From Oscarella lobularis (taxonomy: Eukaryota > Porifera > Homoscleromorpha > Homosclerophorida > Oscarellidae), in contig NC_089189.1 of NCBI RefSeq assembly GCF_947507565.1, positions 682,001 to 746,000 on the forward strand: a stretch of DNA of 64,000 nt, written 5' to 3'. This document shows positions 41,601 to 56,515 of the stretch, one piece after another. The position numbers and the translations under genes were made by a program. Each line of letters starts with the position of its first letter. The first letter of the stretch is position 1. Below the pieces are notes generated by a model. That model ran no database searches, was not told the origin of the DNA, and worked only from the letters and a program-made list of their open reading frames with translations.

Positions 41601-44600
41601 GAGGATGGAGACCATCCCCTTCACTTAGCTTCTTGGAAAGGACACGTTGACGTTTGTAAATGCCTCATTGCAAATGGCGCCGATAAGCATGCAAAAGGAT
41701 TCGAAGATCGCTACCCTATACATTATGCTGCGTTTGGGGGTCACGTCTCAGTGTGCGAGTATTTGATCGAGTCTGCTCAAGCTGATGTCAATTCACGTGA
41801 TAAAAATGGAAGCCAACCACTTCACTTAGCTGCTTGGCAAGGACACGTTGACGTTTGTAAATGCCTTATTGCAAATGGCACCGATAAGAATGCAATAGGA
41901 TTCGAAGATCGCTACCCTATACATTATGCTGCAGTTGGGGGTCACGTCTCAGTGTGCGAGTATTTGATTGAGTCTGCTCAAGCTGATGTCAATTCACGCG
42001 ATGAGGATGGAGACCATCCCCTTCACTTAGCTTCTTGGAAAGGACACGTTGACGTTTGTAAATGCCTCATTGCAAATGGCGCCGATAAGCATGCAAAAGG
42101 ATTCGAAGATCGCTACCCTATACATTATGCTGCTTTTGGGGGTCACGTCTCAGTGTGCGAGTATTTGATCGAGTCTGCTCAAGCTGATGTCAATTCACGT
42201 GATAAAAATGGAAGCCAACCACTTCACTTAGCTGCTTGGCAAGGACACGTTGACGTTTGTAAATGCCTTATTGCAAATGGCGCCGATAAGAATGCAATAG
42301 GATTCAAAGATCGCTACCCTATACATGATGCTGCAGTTGGGGGTCACGTCTCAGTGTGCGAGTATTTGATCGAGTCTGCTCAAGCTGATGTCAATTCACG
42401 TGATGAGGATGGAGACCATCCCCTTCACTTAGCTTCTTGGAAAGGACACGTTGACGTTTGTAAATGCCTCATTGCAAATGGCGCCGATAAGCATGCAAAA
42501 GGATTCGAAGATCGCTACCCTATACATTATGCTGCGTTTGGGGGTCACGTCTCAGTGTGCGAGTATTTGATCGAGTCTGCTCAAGCTGATGTCAATTCAC
42601 GTGATAAAAATGGAAGCCAACCACTTCACTTAGCTGCTTGGCAAGGACACGTTGACGTTTGTAAATGCCTTATTGCAAATGGCACCGATAAGCATGCAAA
42701 AGGATTCGAAGATCGCTACCCTATACATTATGCTGCAGTTGGGGGTCACGTCTCAGTGTGCGAGTATTTGATCGAGTCTGCTCAAGCTGATGTCAATTCA
42801 CGTGATAAAAATGGAAGCCAACCACTTCACTTAGCTGCTTGGCAAGGACACGTTGACGTTTGTAAATGCCTCATTGCAAATGGCGCCGATAAGCATGCAA
42901 TAGGATTCGAAGATCGCTACCCTATACATTATGCTGCGTTTGGGGGTCACGTCTCAGTGTGCGAGTATTTGATCGAGTCTGCTCAAGCTGATGTCAATTC
43001 ACGCGATGAGGATGGAGACCATCCCCTTCACTTAGCTTCTTGGAAAGGACACGTTGACGTTTGTAAATGCCTCATTGCAAATGACGCCGATAAGCATGCA
43101 ATAGGATTCGAAGATCGCTACCCTATACATTATGCTGCGTTTGGGGGTCACGTCTCAGTGTGCGAGTATTTGATCGAGTCTGCTCAAGCTGATGTCAATT
43201 CACGTGATAAAAAAGGACGCCAACCACTTCACTTAGCTGCTGGTCAAGGACACGTTGACGTTTGTAAATGCCTTATTGCAAATGGCGCCGATAAAAATGC
43301 AAAAGGATTCAACGATAGCAACCCTATACATGATGCTGCAGTTGGGGGTCACGTCTCAGTGTGCGAGTATTTGATCGAGTCTGCTCAAGCTGATGCCAAT
43401 TCACGCGATAAAGATGGAAACTGTCCGCTTCACGTAGCTGCTTTTAATGGAAACGAGCAAGTTTACAGACTCCTACTCAAAATCAACTCTGATCTCCTGA
43501 AAGTGTGTAACAGCGAAGGAAAGCAAGCAATTCATCTCGCGTTTAATGGATATCACCATGAGGTCTTCTCTTACCTTTTGTCATTGTACACTGATGAGGA
43601 TTTAAGGCAGGAAACGGGAATCAAGCTGCTTGAAATGACATCCAATCGGTTTTCTCACCGTCGTCAGTACGCCATGATTTGTTCCTTTCTTTCTCGTCGT
43701 GCTGTTGAGTCTACTCTCGTTCAAAATCACTGGGAAACACTCGGGACGGCCTGCCTACATTGCTGTGACAAAGAGGGTCTTTCCTACGTCTTTTCTTGCA
43801 TCAGTGAAAAGCAAGGCAAAATAGAAGCTTTGAAAGTGTGGCTTACTGAAGCGCAACGTCACCGCAATAAAATTCTTCAATGGCTTATCTACGAAGGTTG
43901 TATAGACGACTCTGGAAAGGCTGTACGTTTGGCAGGTGACGACATTCTTTGGTCAAGTGATGCTAGGCAAGATCATTTATTCCTTGGCAAAGGTAGAACG
44001 TTGTCTACAGCAGCACTCCAGACGTTGTTTGATCTATCCAGCGGCCAAAAAGAGATAACCAGAAAGGAAAAAGCGTCAGTGAAGAACGTTTATAAAATAT
44101 TATGCGAAAATCTAGACGCTTTATTGTCTCATCAGAACAGGAGGTCCATGCTGAAGAAATATCTGTCAAGTCAATATGTTCAAGAATTGGAAGACGATCG
44201 CGATTTTTGCAATGATAACACGAAGGCATTGAAGGCTTTATTAACTGGTTTGTCAAGGTTTAAAAAGAGCGAGGACATGCTGTCTTTGTGTTTCAAGCTA
44301 GTGCGAAATGGAGCAGATGTTCAAGCTACTGACGAAGAACAGAAGTCCTTGTTGCACTACGCAGCAAGTGACGGTCGAGAAGAAATGTGTCGCTTATTGC
44401 TGGAGAGAGGAGCAAATCCTCTTGCCAAAGATGCATCAGGAAAACTGGCGTGGGAATTGGCTTTGTCTTCGGGGAACAGTGACTTGGCAGAGTACCTGCG
44501 CAAAGTTGGTAAGTTGATCTGACACCTTCGTGATAACGTAACGTGACGCTTGTAATAAAGGTTCAATTCCGGAAGAAATTCTTGCTGAGGGAGGGGATGC

Positions 44601-47600
44601 TGTAAACGTTTACTCGGCCGCTTTCAAAGACGGCGCAGCTTTATGCACGTTTTTTCGAGTAGATGTCGTGGGAAAAGACGGCACTGGAAAAACAAGCCTG
44701 ATTAAATCGCTCACCAGGCAGAAGTTTAATTTGAAGGAGCCGAGTACGGAGGGGGTCGAAACTGCTTGTGAGGTGGTCGTCAAGGAAACATGCAATTGGG
44801 CGAAAATAGTTGAAATTCGAGAGCGCAAGCGGGTTTATGATAGAGCAGCGGCTGCGTCGGTAGCTAAACGTCTAAAGGAAGCGAATCCTAATCTTGGAGA
44901 ACAGGAAGGAGGCGTCCTTTCTCCTCAAGCAGACGACGGAGTGTCGTTTATTGATAAGTCGACCGATCAGCATCAACTCCTGCATCAACTCAGTGATGTG
45001 GTCGATGACTTAGGTACGTGATTCGGTTGGACTTACTGCTTTTGCGTTTGACTCTTACGAATACAGACGAGGAGGAAATTCTTGAAGGTGACTCGTCGTT
45101 TCTATCAGGTTTGTTTTGTCTTTATACGTCGTGGCATAATAAGATCGCCTATTTGTAGATAAGGAGAAAGAGACGGGACGTCCATCGACTGATCAAGAAG
45201 GTGCGCTTGTTGACCTTAGTAGCGTACTTTCGACGCTCAACGCTTAAATGCCAGCTTTTCTGACGCTGGACGATACGACTTATTTCTGCAGCAATTCTAA
45301 ATTTGTGACTTCGTTTTCAGGTGAGACAGAGTGGACAGCACCTTCTCCTAAACCTCTAGCATTGACGCATTGCGTCCCGCATGCATCGTCTCTTCGTGAT
45401 CTGTCGTCTGCGTCTGTAATGGACATGTCGAAACGCTTGCCTTCTGAAGAAAAGAATCCGGTGAATTCTGCGCACAATGCCGGTATATTTTAAATGATAA
45501 GTTGTTTGTGATGTGCTGTATGGCGTTTTAAGACACGACGAACGATCAGCGTCAACTCAGTGATGGGGCCGATGACTTAGGTATGTACTGCTTTTTTTTA
45601 CCTCGTTTGCCCCTTACGAATACAGATGAAGACGGGACTCTTAAAGGTTTGTTGGCGGCATACTAACAAAGAGTTTTTTAGATAAGGAGAAAGAGGCGAG
45701 ACGTCCTTCACTGACTGACGACCCGTCGGTATCTGATCCATCTTCAATGGAAAGAGCAGATTTGTCTACACTTCAATCGCGTCACTATAATGAAGAGAAA
45801 GATGCTGGTATATTTTAAATAATAATTGTTTCTAATGTTCTAGAAGATTTTTTAGATGAAAGAAGTGAAGCGAATTCAGGTTCAGACCTTGACGACCATC
45901 CTTTTCCTCCGTCTTTATCTGGCAACGTCAGTGGGTCTGATGATTTCGCACCGCCTTCGTCAGACGCTGCCCAAAGTCCTCCTACGAATATCGACGCAAG
46001 TACTAGCCTTCCAGCATCCGTCGAAGCGTACACAAAAGTGTACCTGACGGATCCCGGCGCCCTCAACCAGGCGTTGTCTGACATTTATATCGATCTCCTT
46101 GACTATGGCGGTCAGCACATTTACTACACAACCCATTTCTCTTTTCTCAACAAGGAAGCGATTTACTTCGTTGTATTTGATGTTTCTCTGCCTCTCGGCG
46201 ACTCAGCTAAGTCGACGTTTCGTTCCCAAGACGGAGAGCATGAAGAAATAGCGGTCGATTCAATGGAGACAAATTATGACCGACTAGAGGAATGGCTATC
46301 CTCCATATGCGTCATGGAGCCACCTGCACAACCATCTTTGCCATCTGATGGGCAAGTTGAACGCAAACCGCCTTACATCTTTCTAGTAGGAACGCATCGA
46401 GACAAACTCGGTCGCCGAAAGACGGAAGTGCAGAAATTCCTTAAAGAGCAAAACGATTATCTGAAGAAAAAATTCAAAGGGAAAGACTTCTACTCTCACA
46501 TCATTCCAGCGTCTCCTGGTCTGCTCTTCTACGCAATAGACAACACGAAGTCTTCGCCTGCGAAAAAGGCAAAAAGGGATCCGAGCGTTATTGCGTTAGA
46601 GAAAGACGTAGAGGACTTTGCTAAGAAGTTGTCACGTCGCATTCCTCTCCGCTGGCTCAAATTTGAAGCGTACGTCAGAAGCCTTAAGACGAAGAATCCA
46701 GACAGTAAAGTAATCAGCATCGAGAAACTTCGTCAAGCAGCGAGGGAAGAAGCTAAAGTACTGGAGGACGAGGAGTTCAATGTTCTCATACGTTTCCTCA
46801 CAAGCCGAGCTGTGCTTCTGTATCATCCACTTCCGGGAGTTACTAATCGCTCCGCTATTGTCGATGTTCAATGGCTCGCCAAAGTTTTTCAGAAAGTCGT
46901 GACGGTTCACCTGCAAAGCAAAACGCCTCGAGATTACTACGACGATTTGGAAAGAGCCAAGTGCAAGGGTATAGTAACGTCTGCGTATTTGAATTATCTT
47001 CTGTCTGACTACTCTGACTATCAAAAGGAAATCAAAGATTTGCTTATCTTTTTCGATATCATCTGTCCGTACCAGATTTTGGGGAAGACTGGCGACGCGG
47101 CGTCTGACGACGACAACGACGATAGAGACTACGTATGTCTGAGTTCTTCAAACGATGATAACAGGAAAAGATGTCAGTCTGGAGATCTCGTCCTCGCGTA
47201 TTTCGTGCCCTGTTTACTCACAAAAGACGAAAAAGGGTCGCGCGCTGGAAGAAGCGCCACTAAACCTCTCGTCTTGTTTTCGAGAAAGTACCGAATTCCA
47301 CAGACACTTTTTTACCGAATAATGACGCGACTGGCTGATCGTTTTGGTCGCTATCCTCAACTGCATCCTAGTCTGGGCTACTTCCGCGTGTATTACCATC
47401 ATCAATTGGAAATTCGCTTGAACAAATATTCGATATCATTCACCGTTTTTCACACTCGTGAAGACGAAGTTGTGAGCCAAGTTTGCAGTCGAGTACGCGA
47501 ATTCGTCGTTGCTACTGCGAATGACTGTAAAAGGAACGGCATGGCTGGACTTGAGCTTCATCTTGGATGCCTTGCAGACGATTCTTCTTCTGTAGCGGGC

Positions 47601-48955
47601 GAAAGTTTTTTCTGCGTGGACGATTTCCAATCTGGCAAGATTGTGGAAGCTTCAGAGTACAGCAAAGAAGCGATCTCGGTTTGGTATCCCAAGGCCGACG
47701 CTGTTGTTGTGAGTCGTATTGGTAATTAAATGCCTTCAGGTCAACTATTATTTTACCTCTTCAGGAATTCTCAGGCAGTGCACGAAAGCGTTCCCAAGTT
47801 ATTCCATCATCCGTCGAGGCAAGTTTTGGACCCGTAGCAGCTTTCGGCCCACACGCCATCGCGCAAGATTACAGCGTCAAGAATATCAGCGTTACTAATA
47901 TGTATGTAATTAGTAGAGAGCGTCACTACTTTTCAGTTATTTAGTCTTAATTCTGTCTTTTAGTTTTAGAATTGGAGATATGCCAGAGGCTCTTAAAATT
48001 GCAGAACGAGCTCAAACGACGAACGAAGGTGTATGTACTTCAGGAATTTTGAGCGTCGATGGAAGTTCCGTAGCCCGTGGAAGCGGGCTCAATAGCCAAT
48101 TAAGTAGGTCTTTTTTACAATATTAATTTCTCCAACCATCGTTAATTTTCTGACAGTTACTTGGGAAACGTTGGTTGCTGGTCTTGTCGGCAGTGAACCG
48201 CATTCATGTATACGTAAACTGTCGGTCCATTTGGACGGTTCAGACGTCAGCGGCGACAATTGGAAAAGACTCGCTCGGCAGCTTCTGGACGAAAGCGAAG
48301 AGAAAATCAAAATTTTCGAACAGAGACCAGAGGGAAGTCCAACGATAGACGTCCTCCAGAAGTGGGTTCAGCAGAGCGAGCCTCGCACCGCCACCGTTCG
48401 CGCACTGGTCAATGCATTGACGGTCATATTTCGAATGGACGCAGCACAGTCCGTGGATGACTTTGTTGAACAGGTTTTGCTAAAATTTCTGTAGATATAG
48501 TCGGTTCTTCACCTTGTGTTTATTTTGCAGTCTTCTGGGGGGCGTCCTATTCTGACTTGGCGCAAAATCGTCGCTCCTATCGTAACCGAAGAAGAAAAAT
48601 CGCAGAAATTGGCTGCTGCGTTAGGCATTAAATATAAAGCTTCTTGTACTGCAGACAGTATTATTCTGTCGTGGATGAAACGCGACTTGGCAGAAGCGAC
48701 TGTGGAGGCGCTGTTGCGGGCGTGCCGTGAAATCGGCATCTTTGAAGAGGTCCAAGCGGCAGCTACCAGGATGAAACTAGCAATACCGTCGATCTCAATG
48801 GTACACTTTGGGACTGAAAACGACAGTCTTTAATTAATTTGCCCTGGGATTCATAGACTACTGAGCAAAGGCTTGAGTCTTCTCGCAAGCGAAGGCAGTC
48901 TTCAGATAGCGACTCGGAGAATTCGTTGGCCAAAAAGTCGACATCTCATAACTAA
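38652..48955 (+). CDS. Giant ankyrin-ROC-COR-death domain protein (DAPK-like architecture without kinase)
   Basis: Fourteen exons: 38652-44508, 44561-45013, 45068-45109, 45159-45200, 45321-45482, 45533-45580, 45626-45646, 45682-45807, 45844-47708, 47765-47901, 47964-48103, 48157-48473, 48531-48800, 48857-48955; 3,192 aa. Residues ~16-1620 are about 48 ankyrin repeats, then a non-repeat region and two further repeats (~1880-1950). Exon 2 opens the ROC GTPase with P-loop [10 protein letters not shown]; its G3 (LDYGGQ) and G4 (GTHRDK) lie in exon 9, separated by a ~330-residue acidic linker built from small exons. The COR region follows. Exon 12 has a death domain ([22 protein letters not shown]) and exon 13 a second death-like segment ([17 protein letters not shown]). 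The last exon gives a basic/Ser tail; if exon 13 is not spliced the protein stops at 48833. DAPK1 has the same order after its kinase; signalling in cell death or immunity is inferred. Confidence 0.88.
38780..43430 (+). repeat. Tandem array of about 23 coding 201-bp units (paired ankyrin repeats)
   Basis: Each 201-bp unit codes 67 residues, that is two ankyrin repeats (34 + 33). A first type reads [19 protein letters not shown] and a second [16 protein letters not shown]. Units are nearly identical at DNA level, differing at a few codons. Between about 38,980 and 40,790 two variants alternate (KKGRQ...AAGQ and KNGSQ...AAWQ); from about 40,790 to 42,800 a different pair alternates (DEDGDH...ASWK and DKNGSQ...AAWQ). 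So the array has a 402-bp higher-order period and two blocks. Confidence 0.93.
45068..45807 (+). repeat. Duplicated cassette of small phase-1 exons in the ROC linker
   Basis: Exons 3-8 are each a multiple of three and bounded by phase-1 introns. The end of exon 2 plus exons 3-4 ([26 protein letters not shown]) resemble exons 6-8 ([25 protein letters not shown]), including intron ends (TTAG|GTAnGT, AATACAG|A). This indicates an exon-set duplication. Any of these exons could be skipped without changing the frame. Confidence 0.75.
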
Positions 48956-48987
48956 TTAATAATTAATAATTAATTAAATAACTAACT

Positions 48988-49011
48988 AAATAAGTAAGTA
49001 AGTGTAAGTAC

Positions 49012-49044
<33 letters not shown>
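48988..49044 (+). repeat. TAAG tetranucleotide microsatellite
   Basis: Imperfect then perfect TAAG repeats lie in the gap between the ankyrin-ROCO gene and the peptidase gene. No function is suggested. Confidence 0.9.
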
Positions 49045-49162
49045 TAATGCAAGTACTTTTTACTGATTTTTGGAATTATTCATATGTACTACGTTACTAA
49101 TGATTTTTATTTTACCTGTAACTAATTGTGTGTTCTAGTGTGCACGTTCGTTACGGGAGTTC

Positions 49163-52100
49163 ATGATTCTACGAAAGCTGCGTCGCATCGCATCCCGGCT
49201 TCTCGCTAAAGCTCACAGCGTCGACGTAACAACGGTCACGTGGTTCTCTCCCGGCCCCAGCCAACACCTCATGTCGTCCGCTCGAAAAATCGCTCCGTTC
49301 GGCTCGTGGCCGTCGCCTCTCAACGCCGCCGAAGTCACGGCCAACTCAACGCGCCTCGAAGAAGTCCGAATCGACTCGGCAAAGAGCGCAGGTGACCGAT
49401 TCCTCATGCAGGCGCGATCCCACTCCAATTCCTCGACGCAGGCACGATCTATTGGTCGGAAATGCGCCCATCGGACGGCGGACGCAATCGAATCTGCAGC
49501 TGGTCGCGAGACGGCGACGGAAAAGTGGTCCAATGGACGAAAGGAGACTTCAACGCTCGAACTCGCGTCCACGAATACGGGGGCGGTTCCTTCTTCGTCT
49601 ACGAAGGTAAAAGAGAAGAGACCACCTCCCCCGCGCAGAAAAACAATCGACAATGAATAATGAACGCGTGATAATAATTGGGGATCTCGTGCTTTTATGC
49701 TGATTTCTCTGTTGGCGTGGAAATTCTTTATTTACTTATTATTTTTAGGCGTGGTCTACTTTAGCAATTTTATGGATCAAGTCATGTACCGGCAAACGTC
49801 TCCGGACGTCGATCCCGTCCCTGTGACTCCAACCGGAAAAGGTTATCCATCGTTTTATGTATTTGTCTCACTCTTATTTTGTTTTCTCTTAGGATGGAGA
49901 TACGCCGATGGCGTGTGCTCCAAGGGACGCGTCTTCTGCGTGCGCGAGGATCACGGGGAGAACGGCGACGCCAAGCCGAGCGAAGTGAAGAACGTCATCG
50001 TCTCGTTTGGCGTCCAATCGCAAATCCAAGAGCAATCAGTTTTGGTGAAGTGAAACGATTTAATTAAAAATTTGAATTGAAATAGCGTAAATTGTTTTTT
50101 TAGGTGGAGGGGTGCGATTTTTACGCGTCACCTCGCGTCTCTCCGGACGGCTCGTCGTTGGCCTGGATGCAGTGGAATCATCCTAACATGGTACATGTCA
50201 TATGGATACTCAATAAAAAACCGTGATGTGATTAAATAAATTCCTTGCAGCCCTGGGACAGCACTGAAATATGGTGTGCAAAACTATCAGACGACGGCTC
50301 CTCGCTTGTGCAAGACACCAAACGAAAGGTCACTATATAATTCTCACATATCATCATAGTAGAGATTTTTCTCATCATGTACAGATATCTGGTGGCGACG
50401 GTATCAGCGTTATGACTCCCATGTGGTCGCCTAGCAACGTTCTCCACTACATCAGCGACGAGTCGAACTGGTGGAATTTGTACGTTTCGAAGGAGAACGA
50501 ATCTCCTGTACCCGTGATTGGAAACAAGAATGAAGAAATCGGTTTACCTCATTGGCAGTTCGGTAACCAGGGCTACGCATTCAATCCGGAAAATCCAAGC
50601 AAAATCGCTCTGACCTACAATGGGGTGCGTCCTACATAAACTAAAGTAATACTTTTCGAATTATTAATTATTTATTCAATCAAGGATCTTTCTCTTGTTG
50701 ACGTGGACTTGAAATCGTCTACGCCTATCAAGACGGGATTTCGCTCGCATCGCGATCCGCTCTTCTGCTCCGACGGCCACTTGTTCGTCCTGGCGTCGAG
50801 CTCCGCCCAATTTCCCGCCATCCTCGACGTGAATTCCAAGACGGGCGACGCACGAGTCGTCTACTCGTCTCGCGACCTCACCTTTGACGCAGAATACATC
50901 AGCGTCCCGAAGAAAATCACGTATCCGAGCGGAAAAGATCTCAAGGAGGAATCGCACGCCTATTTCTACGCACCCAAGGTGAAATAAGAGAAAATATATA
51001 AATAATACTCTAATATATCGGATATTTAGAATAAAGATTATGCTGGTCCGGATGGGGAGCTTCCGCCGCTTCTCGTTCGAGCGCACGGCGGACCGACGGC
51101 GTCCGCGTCGTCGTCGCTCAATCTCCAACATCAGTACTGGACGAGTCGCGGCGTCGCCGTTCTCGACGTCGACTATCGGGGCAGTACGGGCTACGGGAGA
51201 CGATACAGGGACAGACTCAAACTCAAGTAAGAGAAGAATACGTAAAAGGGGGGAGCACTAACGCTATGTGTTTTTTTTACTTAGCTGGGGTATCTGCGAT
51301 GTCGAAGACTGTTGCGAAGGCGCTCGCTATCTCGTGAAGCAGAAGCTCGTCGACGGAAAGCGGCTCACCATTGACGGCGGCTCGGCGGGCGGATTTACGA
51401 CTCTAGCGGCGCTTGCCTTCGATAACGTCTTCAACGCGGGTACTGTACTATTCTGATTTCGAGAATGAGATGCATTTTTTATTGATTACTTTTGTTTCTT
51501 AGGTTGTAGCAAATACGGCGTCGCCGACTTGGTTGCGCTTCAATTGGAAACGCACAAGTTCGAGTCGCGCTATCTCGATCAGCTCATCGCTCCCTGGCCG
51601 GAGGGTCGGCCCGTCTACGACGAGCGCTCGCCGATCAATCACGTCGACAAGCTCAATTGCTCCGTCATCTTCTTCCAAGGAGACGAAGACAAGGTACGAT
51701 AAATCCACAGAAGAGAGAATTTGGTCCATTGCTTCGTTACTCTATACAACGTACCGCACTTAGAAGACCTTCTCTTGGGGATTCTGCACATTAGTTAAGG
51801 CTTGCACGTTGATGGGTCTCTCGTAGTATCCCCTAAGGCTTTTGTCAATAAATATAGGACAGGGGCCTACGCTGTCAGTCTGATCTTTAGTTCAAGGTCT
51901 AGTGAGTCAGTGTAGTAACAGTATCCTCCTTTCAATTAGAGCTAAAATCTTTTTGAAAGCGGTACGGGATACCGAGCATGCCGTTGCATATTTATTATTT
52001 TTAGATTGTACCTCCTAATCAGTCGGAGACTATGTACGAGGCCTTGAAGAAGAAAGGCATAACTACGTCCTATGTTCTCTTCGAAGGTGGGGAGAATGCC

Positions 52101-52272
52101 CAGCTAGACTTTCTCCACGCGTAGTTTAATTTTAACGGTGTCTTGTTCCTTAGGCGAGCAGCACGGGTTCCGGAAGAAAGAGAACGTCATAGCTTGCTTA
52201 GAAGGCGAGCTGTATTTCTTTGGAAAAGTTCTCGGCTTCCAGCCAGCGGATGATATCAAAGAGGTGGGTTGA
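49163..52272 (+). CDS. S9-family serine peptidase (prolyl oligopeptidase-like, acylaminoacyl-peptidase type)
   Basis: Thirteen exons: 49163-49391, 49442-49606, 49749-49841, 49893-50044, 50104-50190, 50251-50328, 50385-50624, 50685-50978, 51030-51226, 51285-51439, 51503-51693, 52005-52086, 52154-52272; 693 aa. The N-terminal two thirds form a beta-propeller typical of the family ([29 protein letters not shown]). The C-terminal alpha/beta hydrolase has [17 protein letters not shown], the nucleophile motif GGSAGG (Ser ~545), the Asp in GDEDK (~625) and the His in EQHGF (~658), so the triad is complete. No signal peptide or membrane segment is seen; the protein is likely cytosolic. It probably cleaves short or N-acylated peptides; the substrate is not shown. 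Its last five exons are copied as a pseudogene at 55412-56515. Confidence 0.88.
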
Positions 52273-52683
52273 TGATCGCTTGTTTGTCTTCGGAGCCTCT
52301 TCAATGTCTACGCGTTTTTCGTGTAGCCTCCCAAAATAGATAACTTGTGAATGGAGAAGAATAGAAGTGGGATGCGCACGGAGTTGCTTGTATTGCTGTT
52401 TTCTGCTGTTCTGCAAATGTAATGCCGCAGCTTCTCTCTCATGTAGCCTCCCTATGTTATCCACAGCTCAACGTTTTTCAATAGCAGCTACAAATCACCA
52501 GTATTCCACTGTATACCGTTTTGCAGAAGCTAAATTATTGGCTATGTGTGTAGGCTTACTAGAGCGCAAGCGCAAGTGCCCCAGACGGTCGGAAGATCAA
52601 TGCATGTCACGCTGGAGGACAAAGCAGCGTAGTATGAAAGGTAAGCTTTCATTTGATCACGGAGATCCGATCCACGGATGCCC
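52273..52683. other. Convergent gap between the peptidase and RTK-C
   Basis: 411 bases between two facing stop codons. The stretch is part of the segmental duplication; its counterpart is about 56514-56838. No separate gene is seen. Confidence 0.55.
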
Positions 52684-55136
<2,453 letters not shown>

Positions 55137-55411
55137 GGTGCGGGGTGTATGTTTGTGTGGAAGCGAGTCTGAGATGGATTATGGTTAGTGACGTCAACGG
55201 CAGGGCTCTGGGAGCTAGAGTCCTAATATAGGAGATTATCTTCAAATTAATGTTTACCCGTATACGCGTATGTACATACATATATACTAAGCTGCTGGAC
55301 ACGATGGCAACGCGCATAAAATAAATTTATGTACGGTATAGTATAAGCGGTGGGAGGCTGCTCATGATGGCCGCCATCATTCTCTAGTATAGGAGATTAT
55401 CTTCAAACCAG

Positions 55412-56515
55412 GCTCAATCTCCAACATCAGTACTGGACGAGTCGCGGCGTCGCCGTTCTCGACGTCGACTATCGCGGCAGTACGGGATAGACTCTATACG
55501 GGAGACGAAACAGGGACAGACTCAAACTCAAGAGAAGAATACGTGGGTAGCCTCGATCGTTCCCCAGACTCTCTCCGTCGTTCCCGTGAGTATACCTACG
55601 GGAACGGCGGAGAGGGTCTGGGAACGTGGGAGAACTAAACGCTATGTGTTTTTTTACTTAGCTGGGGTATCTGCGATGTTGAAGACTGTTGCGAAGGCGC
55701 TCGCTATCTCGTGAAGCAGAAGCTCGTCGACGGAAAGCGGCTCACCATTGACGGCGGCTCGGCGGGCGGATTTACGACTCTAGCGGCGCTCGCCTTCGAT
55801 AACGTCTTCACGCGAGTACTTTCTGATTTCCGGAGTGAGATGCATTTTTTATTGACTACTTTTGTTTCTTAGGCTGTAGCAAGTACGGCGTCGCCGACTT
55901 GGTTGCGCTGCAATTGGAAACACACAAGTTCGAGTCGCGCTATCGATCTCGATCAGCTCATCGCTCCCTGGCCAGGGCCGAAGGGTCGGCCCGTCTACGA
56001 CGAGCGCTCGCCGATCAATCACGTCGACAAGCTCAAATGCTCCGTCATCTTCTTCCAAGGAGACGAAGACAAGGTAGACGATAAAAATAGAGGAGAGATT
56101 TTTGTTCATTGCATCGTTACTCTATATATCTACACATTAGTCAAGGCTCTTGTACGTTGATGAGTCTCTCGTAGTATCCCCTAAGGCTTCTGTCTAAAAA
56201 AAGTCTACGCTGTTAGTCTGACCTTAATTTATTTGCATATTTAGATTGTGCCTCCTAATCAGTCGGAGACTATGTACGAGGCTTTGAAGAAGAAAGGCAT
56301 AACTACTTCCTATGTTCTCTTCGAAGGTAGGGGAATGCCCAGCTAGACTTTTTCCACTCGTAGTTTAATTTTAACGGTGTCTCGTTTCGTAGGCGAGCAG
56401 CACGGGTTCCGGAAGAAAGAGAACGTCATAGCGTGTCTAGAAGGCGAACTGTATTTCTTTGGAAAAGTTCTCGGCTTCCAGCCAGCGGACGACATCAAAG
56501 AGGTGGGTCGATGAT
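55412..56515 (+). pseudogene. 5'-truncated, frameshifted copy of the S9 peptidase gene
   Basis: The segment copies exons 9 (second half) to 13 of the peptidase at 49163-52272, with the matching introns. The beta-propeller half is missing. The exon-9 copy has an in-frame TAG just after the DYRGS motif, next to a small insertion (near 55485). The exon-10 copy has lost one base before its donor (near 55810), and the exon-11 copy gains four bases (near 55945) and six bases (near 55976). The GGSAGG nucleophile codons and EQHGF survive. No start or promoter is evident. The DNA identity with the parent remains high, so the event is fairly recent. Confidence 0.9.

Noticed and set aside
38780-43430. 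CRISPR array or non-coding satellite
   Set aside because: The repeat period is 201 bp, stays in one open frame throughout, and codes canonical ankyrin repeats; there are no unique spacers.
38652-44522. Bacterial (symbiont) origin of the ankyrin gene, or a stop at 44520-44522 as its true end
   Set aside because: The frame reaches a consensus GTAAGT donor at 44509 just before the stop, and the following exons continue in phase with a P-loop and further introns, so it is a host gene.
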